Numbered from the stretch's first letter, positions 34,548-46,128 are shown. The stretch is 64,000 nt of DNA from Helopsaltes ochotensis (GCA_013400155.1 VXBM01000191.1:171008-235007); one strand, 5' to 3'. Made by a program: numbers and translations. Notes: generated by a model not told the origin, from the letters alone.

Positions 34548-37500
34548 GAGAAAATAAAGGAAAATTACCAAGGCTTTTTAGCAATTTTCAAGTGTACAGA
34601 TTTTCAATGAAAAAAAAATTACTATGAGTGACTTTCACAAAAAAAAAAATTCCTCTATTTTGTAACCAAAACTTCTTCCTCCACCCCCATCTGATAATGT
34701 TTGTGGTCACTTTTAGGTGAAGGGTACTTCCCATTCCCAATACCCTAGCTCAAAGGGAAGTTGATATCAATATGAGGTTTTGTTTATTCAGAGATGTCAG
34801 GATCAGGCTATAAGTCTGTAGAAACAAGAGACCCTACTACTTTTTTACTTGTAGATGTGCGATTGATGGGTGTTCAGCCTCCAGGAGTTTAGATGACTGA
34901 GATAAGGTTTCAGATAAACATCCAAATGTTTAGATTTTTATCTAACCCAAAACTCTGAACCTTTAAAGGATTACCCACCTCCAGGGATAATCCTGTAGTG
35001 ATTTCAACACCTGTACTGAGTCAAAGTGAGTTCAGAGTGTCCTGGCCACAAGAAATGGTTCAAGCCCATCCTACCACTTGTTTTGGATAGCTGAAACAGT
35101 CTGTTTCAGATCTGAACACACTTGCTGGGCACTCTGATTTTAAATGACAGGATACCCCCAAATAGTCATCAATAAGATCACTTATTACCAGACAGAAACA
35201 ACTCGTGACACTTTATTCTGTGGTCTACAGAGCAGATATGCCCTGAATATTTTCACATTTAATCAGAAGCCTAAATACCTCACAGCTTAACAGACATTTT
35301 AATGAGTAGCTTTTCTGTCAGCATTCTGCTTCGGAAGAAGGCTTTGCTGCCCTCTCTTGCAATTATCATGAAAATGTGCTCATGTTGGCACAGAGCAAAG
35401 CTCCACCGTGGGTTAGTGTGACTGATCCTAAAGATACAAAGATATGCCTGTACGGAGATACAGAGATATACCTGTTCCCAGATAAAGACAAGATATCTCA
35501 CGAGTGGCCATTTCCCGCTGTTACCACAAGTGTGTTAGGCGTACTTAGAGGGAGGTTTTTTTGATCCAGTTCCAGCATTCACACAGAGCAGAGCCCACGG
35601 CAGGATAGGCTGTGTACTCCTGTCCTTCCCAGGCAGCTTGTCCAGGTGCCCTGAGGAGCAATTGGACTTTGTGCTTCATTCAGGCTTCTCCCAAACACCA
35701 CATAACTCTTACCAGAGAGTTACTGGAACTCTCGGTAAATCTGACAAGTTATTCTGGGTTTGCTTTTGGTTTCAGATGCTGTAATCAGGCTTCACAAGCC
35801 ACCAGGAACTGGGAGGAAACAAAAATAATTATGTGTAACACTTCACATGTACCTGTGCACATGTGCCATATGTACATGTATGCCACACATTATTTCACCA
35901 TGCATCTAAAAGTGCTTTGCAAGCATTAACTGAGAATGCCACAAAAATCTCCTTCTCCTTAATGAAAAGCAAATTAAAAAAAAATTAAAGTAAAGAATCA
36001 ATGGGTGTTATTGTGACAACAAAATTATAGACACAACACAATCTTCCCTAAGGCTTTTCGGCAAATACTTCAGCCTTACTTGGGCTGAGTCCCCTGTTAA
36101 CCTGAAAGGAAGACAGAGGTTTTTTAATAGAAGGATTGCTCAGTAGACTGAACTGTTTGGTTTGGGTTTTTCTTTTTTCTAAATTTAAGCAAGAAAAAGA
36201 GGGTCACTCTTCTTCATTTAAGAAGTTTGTGGGCTGTAAATTAGCATATCTCTGAAAGCAGCTGCTGACTTTGATCACTCTCCTGAAGTACAAGGGTGTT
36301 TAAGGAAAAGCTGATCTTATTTTAATCACTGGTTCTTCAGCTCACCTCTGTAATTAGAAGGAAAGCTTGCCTCAACAGTGCTCAGGTGGAATGCACAGGA
36401 AACATATGATTAAATGGTGATTCTAAGTTTAGCATTTCACTTCCACAAAGCAAAACTAATATCAGGTGTAAATGTTTTCAAGTAAAGTGACATTTGAAAA
36501 ATGAATTAACAATGTCCTATGTAATATGCAAAGACAAAGGACAAAAGAAAAGCCTGTTGTGATCTTGTACATTCAACAGGGCTAGATTTTCAACCCTCCA
36601 TTTTCACACTGGCTCTTCTCTACAGATTTCATTTGACAATCATGGTGAGATGAGTTTCAGAGAACTTTATGAATAATGAAAACAAGAACAGATTTGGTTT
36701 GCTCTCCTCTACCATCCCTGTCTGGATCAGCCTGAAATGGAAGCTTCTCTCTGTCCTGTTGTGCATCCTACTGTTTGGTGACTTCAGACAAATGTTTTTA
36801 ACAGAGTTCTGGTGATTCTGGTCTCCTTAATGTGTTGTAAATCCCTGGAAGTGGAGGAGGATGTTTTCCTGGAGAGAACAAACTTGTTTTTCCTTTTAAA
36901 TAAAACTGTTCTTTCATAACTGTGTTGATGTGGACACTGGCAAGCAGACCTCTCCAAATGTATGTGTCAGAACTTAGGAAACATTAAGATACCTTGCACC
37001 AAAAGTCTAACATCTAATTTGTGTAAAGATAATGGTCTAGGGATTCTTTTCATTCACATTATTGTTGACATCACAGAATACCTACTGTTTGCGTCTCTGG
37101 TTCATTGTTTGTTTCCCCAGCGTTCCAAGAAAACTTACTTCTGGTAGGAATTTAGCAAAAATAAGGGCAGAAGTTGCTTGATGAACATGAACACTGCTTT
37201 CATTACATTGCATTCTATGAAACCAAAATGAAACTAAGGGTTCCTAGCAATTTTTTCAGTTTCTTCAGCAAATGCATTCCATATCTCTGTGATATTCTCA
37301 CCAGCCTTTTCCACCCTACAATTTCATGTCAACTGAAGTAAAATCCAGTGTGTGCCACTTGAAGCGTACAAATGTCTGGAGAACTTCATATTCAGCCATT
37401 CACAGCTCTCCTTTCTGAAACTGAGTGAAGTTTTGCCTCGTGCTTACTTGTGTTTGCAATTGTAGCTCAAAGGATCATCAGAAAAAAAGGAACTGTTCTA

Positions 37501-38072
37501 AAGTGGATTTTAGAGTCTACACTGCAAAATAGGATGCACATTGAGCTAGAACAGGCTTTCTTGAATCTGACAGAGATTTCAGTCTGCAACATTTTCTTTT
37601 ACTACTGAAAGGAATAAAATACGCAGTCTCAGAAAATTATGGTTGGACCATGATAATGGCCTCCAATGGCAAAGCACTGGTAGGAAATTAAATACTAGTT
37701 TTTTCCCACCTCTTTTCAAATCCAGTTTGAAGTAGAATGTGTTATTACAATAAATTCAGTGAATAGTTATTTATGCATTTGGTACATCACTTGCTATCTC
37801 TAGGGAAATCCAGAGAAAAATTTAAAAGTTTCATTAACTCAGAAGTTCTGGATTAGATGCAGAAGCTACCTGATCTGAGGGAAGAGCTCGAGTACACAGG
37901 AGACAGACTGGTATCTGGGTTTAAAATTTAATGTAGATGAAGTTCAGTTTTTCAGTACAGTTTCTTCTTTTTGGGGTCTTGATTTCCAATTTTGATGTTG
38001 GTGTGACAATTTATTTTTAAGACAAGAATCTTTTATTAAATATCCCTCAATTCCCTTTATTTTCACTTGCAG
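34548..38072. other. Unique non-coding DNA
   Basis: It holds a degenerate 24-bp tandem duplication with GATA cores (35432-35479) and an imperfect palindrome (35845-35879). A possible old SINE/LINE tail (AGTGCTTTGCAAGCATTAAC) lies near 35908-35930. No gene is recognised. Confidence 0.45.
35432..35479. repeat. Two 24-bp imperfect tandem units with GATA cores
   Basis: Unit 1 is 35432-35455 and unit 2 is 35456-35479, with 5 differences. Each carries two GATA cores (AGATAC and AGATAT). A further AGATAA and AGATAT follow by 35495. Confidence 0.75.
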
Positions 38073-38323
38073 ACGAGTTAACTGTGGGTCAAAAAGCTCC
38101 AGCAGTGCCTGACTCCAGGCCAAAGGCAGGCAGCCTGAGATTACAGTATGGAAAAGTGAAGAAGAAAGAAACTGATGGGTCGAGAGAAGGAGGAGGAACA
38201 ACTTCCTGCTTACCACCTCTCTGACTCTTCATTCCACTGTGCTGTGAATCTCATGAAATAATGAAGTTACATGAGCCAGGTGCCTCAGTGAGAGGACTGC
38301 AGATACCAGGCCTGGTCTGCAAG
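38073..38323 (+). other. Candidate spliced exon (non-coding or terminal coding)
   Basis: A strong splice acceptor (CCCTTTATTTTCACTTGCAG, AG at 38071-38072) and a donor matching consensus (CTGCAAG/GTAAGG, GT at 38324) delimit 251 bp. From 38075 a frame stays open for 49 codons to a TGA at 38222-38224. Its product would be hydrophilic and lysine/glycine-rich and would end in SCLPPL. I do not recognise it. Either this is a long non-coding RNA exon, or the frame is chance and the splice sites are decoys; a terminal coding exon would not need the donor. Pseudo-exons of this quality are frequent in vertebrate DNA, so confidence is low. Confidence 0.25.
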
Positions 38324-38976
38324 GTAAGGTAGCAGGAATTTACCCGAAAATGCCATGAAACAACACAGCAAACATACATATTTTAGACCTTACAAACCAA
38401 GCCTCAGGCTATGTGGGAAACAGGTTTGGAGGATAAAGTTGACTATTGTTGTTACATGAGTATTTATTACCCAGTGAAACTTCTATAGCTGTTCATTGCA
38501 TAAAAATGGTTATTTTAAACCTGTCAGTTGGCAGGGACTAAGTACCCCAATGATTGCCTTGCTGCAGCACATTCTTTATCTGACATTTAATTGAGGGGAT
38601 TTTTTAGTAAATGTGATTTTTCTTTTTGTTACAGTGTGGCTGTTTATAAATTATGTTACTGCCTGTTGCTCAGACAAGGACAGACATAGTAATGTAAACA
38701 CTTTTATTCACCCCATAATTGATAAATGATACTTATTTTTTGCACACTACTCACGAAAATCTAAGCTTTCCAATGCAAAGTATTAAGAAATTTGCTTTGA
38801 TACCTGGACTTCCTTGGCAACCATTGAGACACTTTGATGTACTGAACATCACATTTTGCAGATCAGTAACAGGAGTCTCAGGAAGGCCAGTCTCGATTTC
38901 TCATTCTCCAAGGTTGAATAGCCAAAGCAAATACAAATGCCACTCTTTCAGAACGGATGTTTGCAGCGCACTCACC

Positions 38977-39430
38977 TTGCTGACCCATCTCCTGTGCCAT
39001 CTGAGTGTAAGAGGACAGCTTACACTTGACCAATTACACGTTTTTAGGGTGCATGTAAGGCACCAATAAGCAAGTAGAATCTTGAAAAATAGGTACAGCT
39101 GTAACTCCCTCATTTCCAACTGTTGAAGCCAGCATTCCAGCCACCTGCCCCACTCCAACAACACTCATTGAATTATGAATGGATTCTAAAACATGTCCGC
39201 CTGACAGGGGACAGGAAGGGAGGAGAATGGGGAAACGGACAGGAATGGGAGGAAGAGGAGAGTAACAATGCAGTGCTTTGAAAAGGTAGGCTGGACTCCA
39301 ATGTAACTTCAAACACCGCAGAGCTGCGCGGCGGCTCAGCGGCCAGCGGGTTTTCCTAACGACACCGTGCATTGTGCTGGAGCGGCTGCTGCTGCTGCTG
39401 CCACACAGCCACGCTGCGCGCAGGCTCCAG
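38977..39430 (-). other. Candidate minus-strand first exon from a CpG-rich start
   Basis: A small CpG-rich patch (39315-39425) lies upstream, in minus orientation, of a consensus donor GTCAGCAAG/GTGAGTGCG (exon end at 38977). A transcript starting in the patch would have a first exon of about 350-450 nt. A 156-codon minus frame (39504-39034) crosses it, with a serine run from the CTG repeat, but shows no domain. There is no TATA box or other direct evidence of transcription. Confidence 0.22.
39315..39425. promoter_or_regulatory. Small CpG-rich patch with a (CTG)5 run
   Basis: About a dozen CpG dinucleotides fall within about 110 bp (CTGCGCGGCGGCTCAGCGGC, AACGACACCG, CACGCTGCGCGC). The surrounding kilobases have very few. 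GCTGCTGCTGCTGCTG lies at 39385-39400. The patch is shorter than the usual CpG-island threshold. It may be a minor promoter or a hypomethylated regulatory site. Confidence 0.4.
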
Positions 39431-40334
39431 GGAATTACCTTGGTATTTAAGTTGTTGTTATGAAAACAGTGAGTTTCACTGCAGCAAGAATAGTTTCTTC
39501 CCAAACAGTTACCAGAACTCTATTGTTGTTCCCCCTCTTGTTGACCTTTTTGATGGTTTTGCGATTATAATGATTTTCCCGGCTTCGCTATCTTGAATTT
39601 GTTTGATTTATATTGTGTCAGGAATTCAGAAAGGGGAAAAGCAGCACATCTCAGGCAGAGTTCTGCTAAATGAAGGAGTTCAGAGAAGTATTTTTTTCAA
39701 ATGGAATTGTGATGGGAAGAACAAATTTTTCCTTGCTTTAAGCATTTTACTTGTATATGGCCAATACAAATATAGGGTTCATTTTCAGCCACACTATCAT
39801 GCTGTTACCACACAAGTTATTCAATTGTAGGATTTTTTAGGTTACATTAGATTACAAATACTACTTCTTTTAGAATTGTAAAGGCTGTGAAAATAATTTT
39901 CATTTCAGTTCTCCTGTGTTTATATAGATTCAGAATTTAATTTCCCAGAGTGCCCAAGAAAGTGACAGTCTTAGGAAGGTATTTTCCTGGCTGGCCCAGA
40001 AATCAAATTATTGTAAAACTAGCCAGCTGTGTAGTATGTCACCAGGGCAGCTGCCTGAACTCCCACTTGCCTTCTGTTACTGGCCCATGACATTGGCACG
40101 AGGAAGTGTACAACTGTGTCTCCATCTCATTCAGCTCACATTCCCTGTCATGTTTTAGAAAGCCTTGTGTGACATCCAATATAAAAGTATCAAGCAATAA
40201 GCTGGTGAAAGCTAGTGTCCATTAACTTAGATTTGTGTAAATCTATGATGTCATTTTGAAAATCAGTTGTAATAACAAAAGAATTTTAAATTATTCTCAC
40301 ATTTCCTACATTCTCTTTATTGCAGATAGTTGAC

Positions 40335-40418
40335 TATTTGAGGTAACATTTGCCTACAAAACTATGCACTGTTTGCCTATTAGTATTTGAGGTAACATTT
40401 GCCTACAAAACTATGCAC
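40335..40418. repeat. Recent 49-bp tandem duplication
   Basis: A 35-base segment beginning TATTTGAGGTAACATTTGCC is present at 40335-40369 and again, without any difference, at 40384-40418. The period is 49 bp, with a 14-bp spacer that has no second full copy. Perfect identity in non-coding DNA implies a recent event or selection. Confidence 0.95.
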
Positions 40419-41075
40419 CACTATGATAAGATAACATAGTTGTTATGATGTTATTTACTGTGCTGATACAATATCCTGGTTCAGTTCCTGCACATTACTT
40501 TTCCTTTACCACTTACATCTGTGCGTAAAAAAACACCCAAACAACAAAACCTAGAAATGTACAAAAAATCTTTTTAAATTTGCATATAAAACTGTCCTCC
40601 ACAAAGGTTACATTTTACTTGACATTTCTTATCTACAAGGACGTACTTTTCTACAACAAAGGTGGTGTGCCATAAATTACTTATGAAAGAGACAATTATA
40701 TGCATTATTTTATATATATATTAAGATTAGAATACTGTTAAAAACATGCTATCCACTTCAGAAGCACAAAAGAAAGACCTCTCCATCCTACACCCAGTTC
40801 TGACACGAGAGCTTGCAATCCAGAGAAAAAACCAGCAGGGAACTGAAGAAACATGCAGGAGCCGGGAGATCAGTGGGGCTTTGAGAAAACACAGATACAG
40901 CCTTGAATACTAGGGTATTTAGGGTCTATATAAAGAAATTATAGAATTATCCTGTCTACTGTATGTATTCTCTTCTGAAATGACAGTAACGTAAGTGAAA
41001 AGGCAAACATTAATTACTGGTTTGCCACCTCGTCTTCCAGAACTGGTGTCATTTTGACATCTTCCCCTAAACAAC

Positions 41076-41099
41076 AGAAATAGCTTTATAGCTATTTCT
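41076..41099. repeat. Perfect 10-bp inverted repeat with TTAT loop
   Basis: AGAAATAGCT (41076-41085) and AGCTATTTCT (41090-41099) are exact complements around a 4-nt TTAT loop. Confidence 0.95.
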
Positions 41100-42507
41100 A
41101 TTTATTTCTAGAAAAAGAAGCTCTTTATAGAGTCTTTCTTGAGTTTTGCATGGCTGTGTGATGTGGGCTGTGCTCACAGTCCAGAAGATGGACTTTATGT
41201 GCCACATTACAGATTTTTTATTAGTTTGTTAGCAAAGGTACTAAATCACATCAGACTCCTTTTTTTCCACAGGATTGTTTGCAAGGATATTTGTAGTAGT
41301 AGGTTTTAGCATAAGGCAGGCAAATAGTCCAAGAATGCAAGGTACTGCTGCATTTTAATGAAAGAGTTCAAACTCCACCTGGAGAGCCCACAGAACTATG
41401 CTCTCCCTCGTTTGCTATTTCACTCCTATTTCTTTGGCAGCACCATCTAATGCACATCCTTGCTGTGCAGCTGGGAATGGCTCAGTAAATGTCTACTTGA
41501 GGAATATCAAAATTTAGACAGAGTTGAAATATTGCTGAGAGAGAGGGAGGGTCTTAACATAAAATCTGGAAAATTAATCCAATGCTGGAAAAGAGTATTT
41601 CTGTCTTCTTCCTTCTCCTTTTTCCTCCCCTGGCTTGCCTGAAAACCACATTGAGCAGGGTTGTTCACTTATTTTCGACTCCTGGAATTCAAGTTCATGC
41701 ACTGGAAAGTGTGAATGGCTTTATGGAGCTGTGACTCATCCCAGTGCACAGAAGAAAGTAAGACTTTTACCAGCCCACTCAAAGTCCATTTCTTGAGGGT
41801 GGTCCTGCAATCCATGTCCTGGAGGAAAGAATTGGATCCCTCATGCCAGACCCAGACAGGTGGACATTGACCCAACCAAACCTCTTCTGGCAAAAAGCTC
41901 TACCCTGCAAGACCACTGAGACCTCAGGCTTTGATGAGGTAAATGATGAGACTTAACCAAACATTACCCTTCCTTTTGGATGCTGCCTTCAATAAGAAAG
42001 GGCCCAAAACATTGTTGGAGCAGGAGGCTACTCTATTGTTGCCAAACAAAATGTTCTTAGGACTCTGGTAAGATTTCTGGGAAAGGATTTTTCTCATTAC
42101 AGAAACATCTTCTTAATGCTTTGCAGAGTGACTGTCAGGCAGGGCACTACAAAAACCTTAATTTTCAGGTTTTTCAGCATTTTCTTCCTGTGCGCCCACT
42201 GGCACGTGGAGAAGGCAGATGCAGATGATCTGCTTAAATACCAGGTGCCACAAAGAGGAAAGAAGTGGGAGATAGGAAGCTCTTCCCACCACCCTTCCCT
42301 TCACTGTCTTTCAGCCAGGCTTTCTGTACAGCAGTGCACAGGTTAAATGAGATGGGGGAGAGCCAATTGCTTGAGATTGCACAGTTGGGAAAGGGAAGCA
42401 AGCCCTCAGCCCAGCCTGCTGCTGATGTTTTCTTCCCTGTGTGCCAGCACCCAGCTTAGGAGCTGCTAAGTTGCATGGTTGAAGGCAAGAGTTATCTTTC
42501 AGTTGTG

Positions 42508-42596
42508 TGTTTGTACAGCACCTAGCACAATGAAGCCCTTCTCCTCTACTGCAGCTTGGAAATATCATCACAGCACAAATAGTAAATAATAATCAG
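42508..42596 (+). mobile_element. Ancient amniote SINE/LINE tail (MIR-like)
   Basis: TTTGTACAGCACCTAGCACA at the left, a diverged middle, and CACAAATAGTAAATAATAAT at the right match a 3' tail found widely in turtles, crocodilians and birds (a TGTACAGCGCCTAGCACAAT-type start and an AATACAAATAATAAATAATA-type end). The spacing between the two blocks also fits. The family name is uncertain (MIR/CORE-SINE or a CR1/L2-related tail). Confidence 0.6.
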
Positions 42597-43689
42597 GTTA
42601 AAGATAGCACTGAATTAAACCAGAGCAATACTCCTGCTGGAGGCCAAAAGGTACACAGTGCCAACTCAGGCAACTGGCCCTCCAAACTGAAAGAGAACAT
42701 TCCTCCACAGTAAAATAAACAGTATTCTTTTTTCTCTTGAGCTAGATAAAGCATTGTGTGCTTCTGATAAATCCATACGGTTTGCTTGCTTGCAGAGGAA
42801 AACATGAAGAACAACAATTCCGCAGATTTCTTCCTCAAGTTGCATTATCAATAAATGCCTGTGATATCAGTTGGGCTCTTTAGCCCACACATCTGGCCGG
42901 TATCTTAATTGCAATAACTTAACATCCCAAAAAGTCAATGCAGTGATATACAAGGGATCTGATTCCAACCCCTAACCTCCCAGAGCCCGGAAAGTCTTTT
43001 AGCATTCCTGCAAACTTACATAAGAGAGAAGGAGCAGATAACATTGTATGCTTGCAATTAAACATGCAGGATGCTTGTGCCCTCTTGCAGAAAGGAGTGA
43101 AAGAATGGCCTCTAAGGAAGTTGTTCTGAATTAGAAAATGGTCTTACAGCTGAAGAATTTGGAGTGCAAGACCAAGGACCCATGGGATTGTCTGAATTGT
43201 TTTTTTCAAGTCTCCAAAATTACTTCATTGCACTTTTTTCCTACAGTCTGTGACAACCTAAAGCCTACTGAATAAACAGACAAAATACTGTTTTTGTGGT
43301 CTTTATATAAACTGAGCGAGGCCTTAATGATAGCATTATATTAATTGGACAGGGGACAGAACTGCCTTATTCTTAAGTGGATAAGGAAATTCTCTTGACT
43401 TAAAATGTTTCCTTTAATTTAATTTGTCTTTAGAATTGGGAACTACAGACTTAAACTGGTAAGCCAGGGAGGTCTGACTTCCAATCCTGAGAAGGCGGTA
43501 GGTGGCCCCTCATATCTCTAGGGAAAGTCGCCTTTAGAAAAGGGAACCCCTGTCTCTGCATCTTTAGGAGGGTGTTGGTAGCAGGAGGGCGAAAGGAATC
43601 CTATCTGTGTAATTTTCAAAACACCTGAGTTTTCAAAAGCCTTTTACAAGATGCCACCCTAAAGGCTGTTGAAGAAATTCACTGGCCAG

Positions 43690-44400
43690 AGGATCACAGT
43701 CAGCAGTGAACAGTCCCCAGGGATGGGTGCTGTGTCTTTACCGAGAATAAAGAGGAGGCAAGGGAGTGAACAGCAAAATGTGCAGGTTTGCAGGCAACAG
43801 TAAGCATTTCTCAATAAAAAAAATGCCAGGCTTCAAAAGACCACAAAAGTGTACCAAAAAAGGGCAGGAGAAGACCAGGTAGGTAAATGAAATGTGATGC
43901 ACCTTTGGAGAAATAATCTAAACTATGAGACTAAACTCTTGTAGTTCCAGGGCAGGAAAGTGACCTCAACGTCATCAGTGACAGCTCCTGGAGACCATCT
44001 GCTCAGTGTGCAGTGAGGTCCAGAACAGCCAGCAAAGCACTGGCCATCACAAGGAGGGGTGTGAATAGTGAGAGATGGAGTGTTATTCTCCTGCTACAGA
44101 AAACTGCTGTTAGTGACATTACCTGGAGTATGTTGTGGAGCTCTGCATCTCAAGGAGGATATAGCAAAGCTAAATAAGATCCAGAGGAGGGCAAGGAAAA
44201 CAGGCTCAGATACTGCTGATTGAATGACAGATAAGGAAGAGAGACTAAAAAGATGGCATTTCTTCAATCCGGAGAGAAGAAAGGTCAGGGTGTGAGGGAG
44301 GAGATGGCAAAAACTGACATGATCACAAAGGTGGTGGTTTGGGCAAAGGTAGAGTAATTTACCTGATTCCTTAATGCTGGAACTAGGGAGTGCTTGCTGA
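43690..44400 (+). mobile_element. Very old CR1/L2-type LINE relic
   Basis: Conceptual translation across frames gives scattered but ordered LINE ORF2 C-terminal blocks: VMHLWRNNLNYETKL near 43893-43935, a CYRK..V..LEY-like block near 44090-44130, LNKIQRRARKT near 44172-44206, then EERLKRWHFFNPERRK near 44237-44285. These correspond to the cKVMHLG, LVRPHLEY, KIQRRATK and YEERL..L.LFSLEKRR segments downstream of the reverse transcriptase core. Many stops and frameshifts show it is long dead. The ends are approximate and the family (CR1 versus L2) is not resolved. Confidence 0.7.
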
Positions 44401-44952
44401 AACTTTGCACACCTGGTAACTCTTCTGTACTGGATCCAATGGGAGCAGCCAGTGCCATTTCCTGTCAGGTGAGCATGGTTTACTCCCCTTCCTCCGCTTC
44501 CCCTTACCATGCAGTTAGCAACAAGAGCTACAGGCCACTATTTCTCTGTCTACTTGCAGATAGAGTGAGTATGAAAAAATTAAAGATTTGGTTTATTGTC
44601 TTTCAAGATTAAGGGAAGTAGAAAGGTGTCAATCTGCTGACATGCAGCAGCACAGTTATATAATGGCCTTGTATCAAAAACTTTCTGTTTAGGAGCAAGG
44701 GGAAAGTGTTGCTGCACTCAGACAGGTGTCCTTTTATTACATTTTCTTCTAGTTTACTTTTCATGCTTTAATGCCACTGAATTTCATGGTTATGCAAAAG
44801 AATAAAGAAGTGAGGTGGCATTGCTATATTTCTGTTGGAAGTAAAGGAAATTAATTTCTACAGAATATAAGGGCAGGCAATTGTTATTTGAGAAATCTTT
44901 GGAAGGAGTCAGGGTGAGGGTGATCTTGGAAGTTTAGTAAGGGTCTAATAAT

Positions 44953-44988
44953 GGTAGAGTTTGGTATGGGGCAATACCAAACTCTATC
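44953..44988. repeat. Near-perfect hairpin, 13-bp exact stem, 6-nt loop
   Basis: TAGAGTTTGGTAT (44955-44967) and ATACCAAACTCTA (44974-44986) are exact complements around GGGGCA. As RNA the stem extends by a G-U and a G-C pair to 15 bp. It is too short for a standard microRNA precursor. Confidence 0.95.
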
Positions 44989-45040
44989 TCTGGATGTAAA
45001 AGTTCACCTTGGAGGTTTCCCTAGAGCTGTAGCTTTGCTC

Positions 45041-45136
45041 TTTTTTTTTGTTGTTTTTTGTTGTTGTTGTTGTTTTGGGGGGGGTTTGGTTTGTTTGTTT
45101 CTGGTTTTGGTTTTTTTCCTTTTTATTCCCCCCCCT
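45041..45136. repeat. T/G-rich tract with (TTG)n, a G8 run and a later C8 run
   Basis: (TTG)n at about 45048-45073 is followed by G8 at 45077-45084, a T/G-rich stretch, and C8 at 45128-45135. G8 and C8 could pair across about 43 nt. Same class as the tracts at 6.0 and 34.4 kb. Confidence 0.85.
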
Positions 45137-45735
45137 CAAGACAATTTACTTTAAGACTTTAAGACTATTACTAGCACCTAAAGTGATTTGGGCTTGCTGT
45201 TGCAGTCCTGGACCTTAGTGCAATTGCAATTGAAATTCTGCAATTTTTTGAATCGTCCCTGTGAAAAGAAATCAAGGGCTGGACTAAAATGCTATTACAG
45301 GCACAGGAGGAGATACCTTGAGTGTCATTTCAATGCAACAAAATATGTGTATCCAGTTTTGATCACTCCATGTCTACGGTTAGTAAGAGGAAGTATTGCC
45401 AGCTTGAAAAGGTTGATTTAGCCTACAGGACAACACTGAAGCTTATTAAGCCTCCATTGACAGAAAAGTGGTATCAATGTGGTCAGATCTTCTCCTGAAG
45501 TCAGAGTTTGATACTTAATTTTCAAGCAGAGAAAATTTTTCCCATTTGCTCTCTAGACAAAGTGAATTTTGTCATTATGAAATATTGTTGCAGCAGAAGA
45601 AAGCAAGTTCTTGAATTTAAATATGACAAAAATTTGCAATAATTTAGGTTTGATCTAAGGTCAATGTCAAGATATCCTTTCTAGTTACAGTGGCTTGAAA
45701 ATGTATTAAGTCTTTTCATATTTTATGCGATTTAC

Positions 45736-45752
45736 TGTTGTTGTTGTTGTTA
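45736..45752. repeat. (TTG)n short microsatellite
   Basis: Five to six TTG units. A second block of the same unit lies at 45819-45835. Confidence 0.85.
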
Positions 45753-45818
45753 AGGGTTGGACCTTGTTACCACTGAGGGATCTGCAAATCATTAAAAAAT
45801 AAAAATTAAAAGCTTTTT

Positions 45819-45835
45819 GCTGTTGTTGTTGTTGC
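45819..45835. repeat. (TTG)n short microsatellite
   Basis: Five TTG units about 85 bp beyond the previous block, preceded by an A/T-rich run (45792-45810). Confidence 0.85.
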
Positions 45836-46128
45836 TCAAAATAGTCCAAGCCTTTTTCATATGAGTAATGTATCTGGGCCATACATATAAACATGAGACA
45901 AAGTAGAAGACTAGACATGCTGACTACTGGCCATTCTGAAGGTTTGTAGGAAATGCAGGACATGCAAATTTGTGACTTGCATTAAGCTTTTAGTTTTTAC
46001 ACTTCTGAAATTCTAAGAGATACTTCTTAAGAAGGAATTTGCTTCTTCCTGGCAGTTACTCTGATCTACCAGGTGTGTGTGGTCTCTTCTCTTTCTGAGA
46101 TTGCCCTTTTGTTCTGACTCCTTTAGCC

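Larger units (their letters stand above)
39431..43689. other. Unique non-coding DNA with small structured repeats
   Basis: It contains a 49-bp tandem duplication at 40335-40418, a perfect 10-bp hairpin at 41076-41099 and an old SINE tail at 42508-42596, each listed separately. No gene is recognised. Confidence 0.45.

Noticed and set aside
34138..34584. 148-codon minus frame rich in Lys, Gln, Asn and Thr
   Set aside because: Produced by translating the T/G simple tract.
45270..45530. Possible additional LINE relic
   Set aside because: Only vague resemblance to ORF2-type text. No ordered set of blocks could be found.
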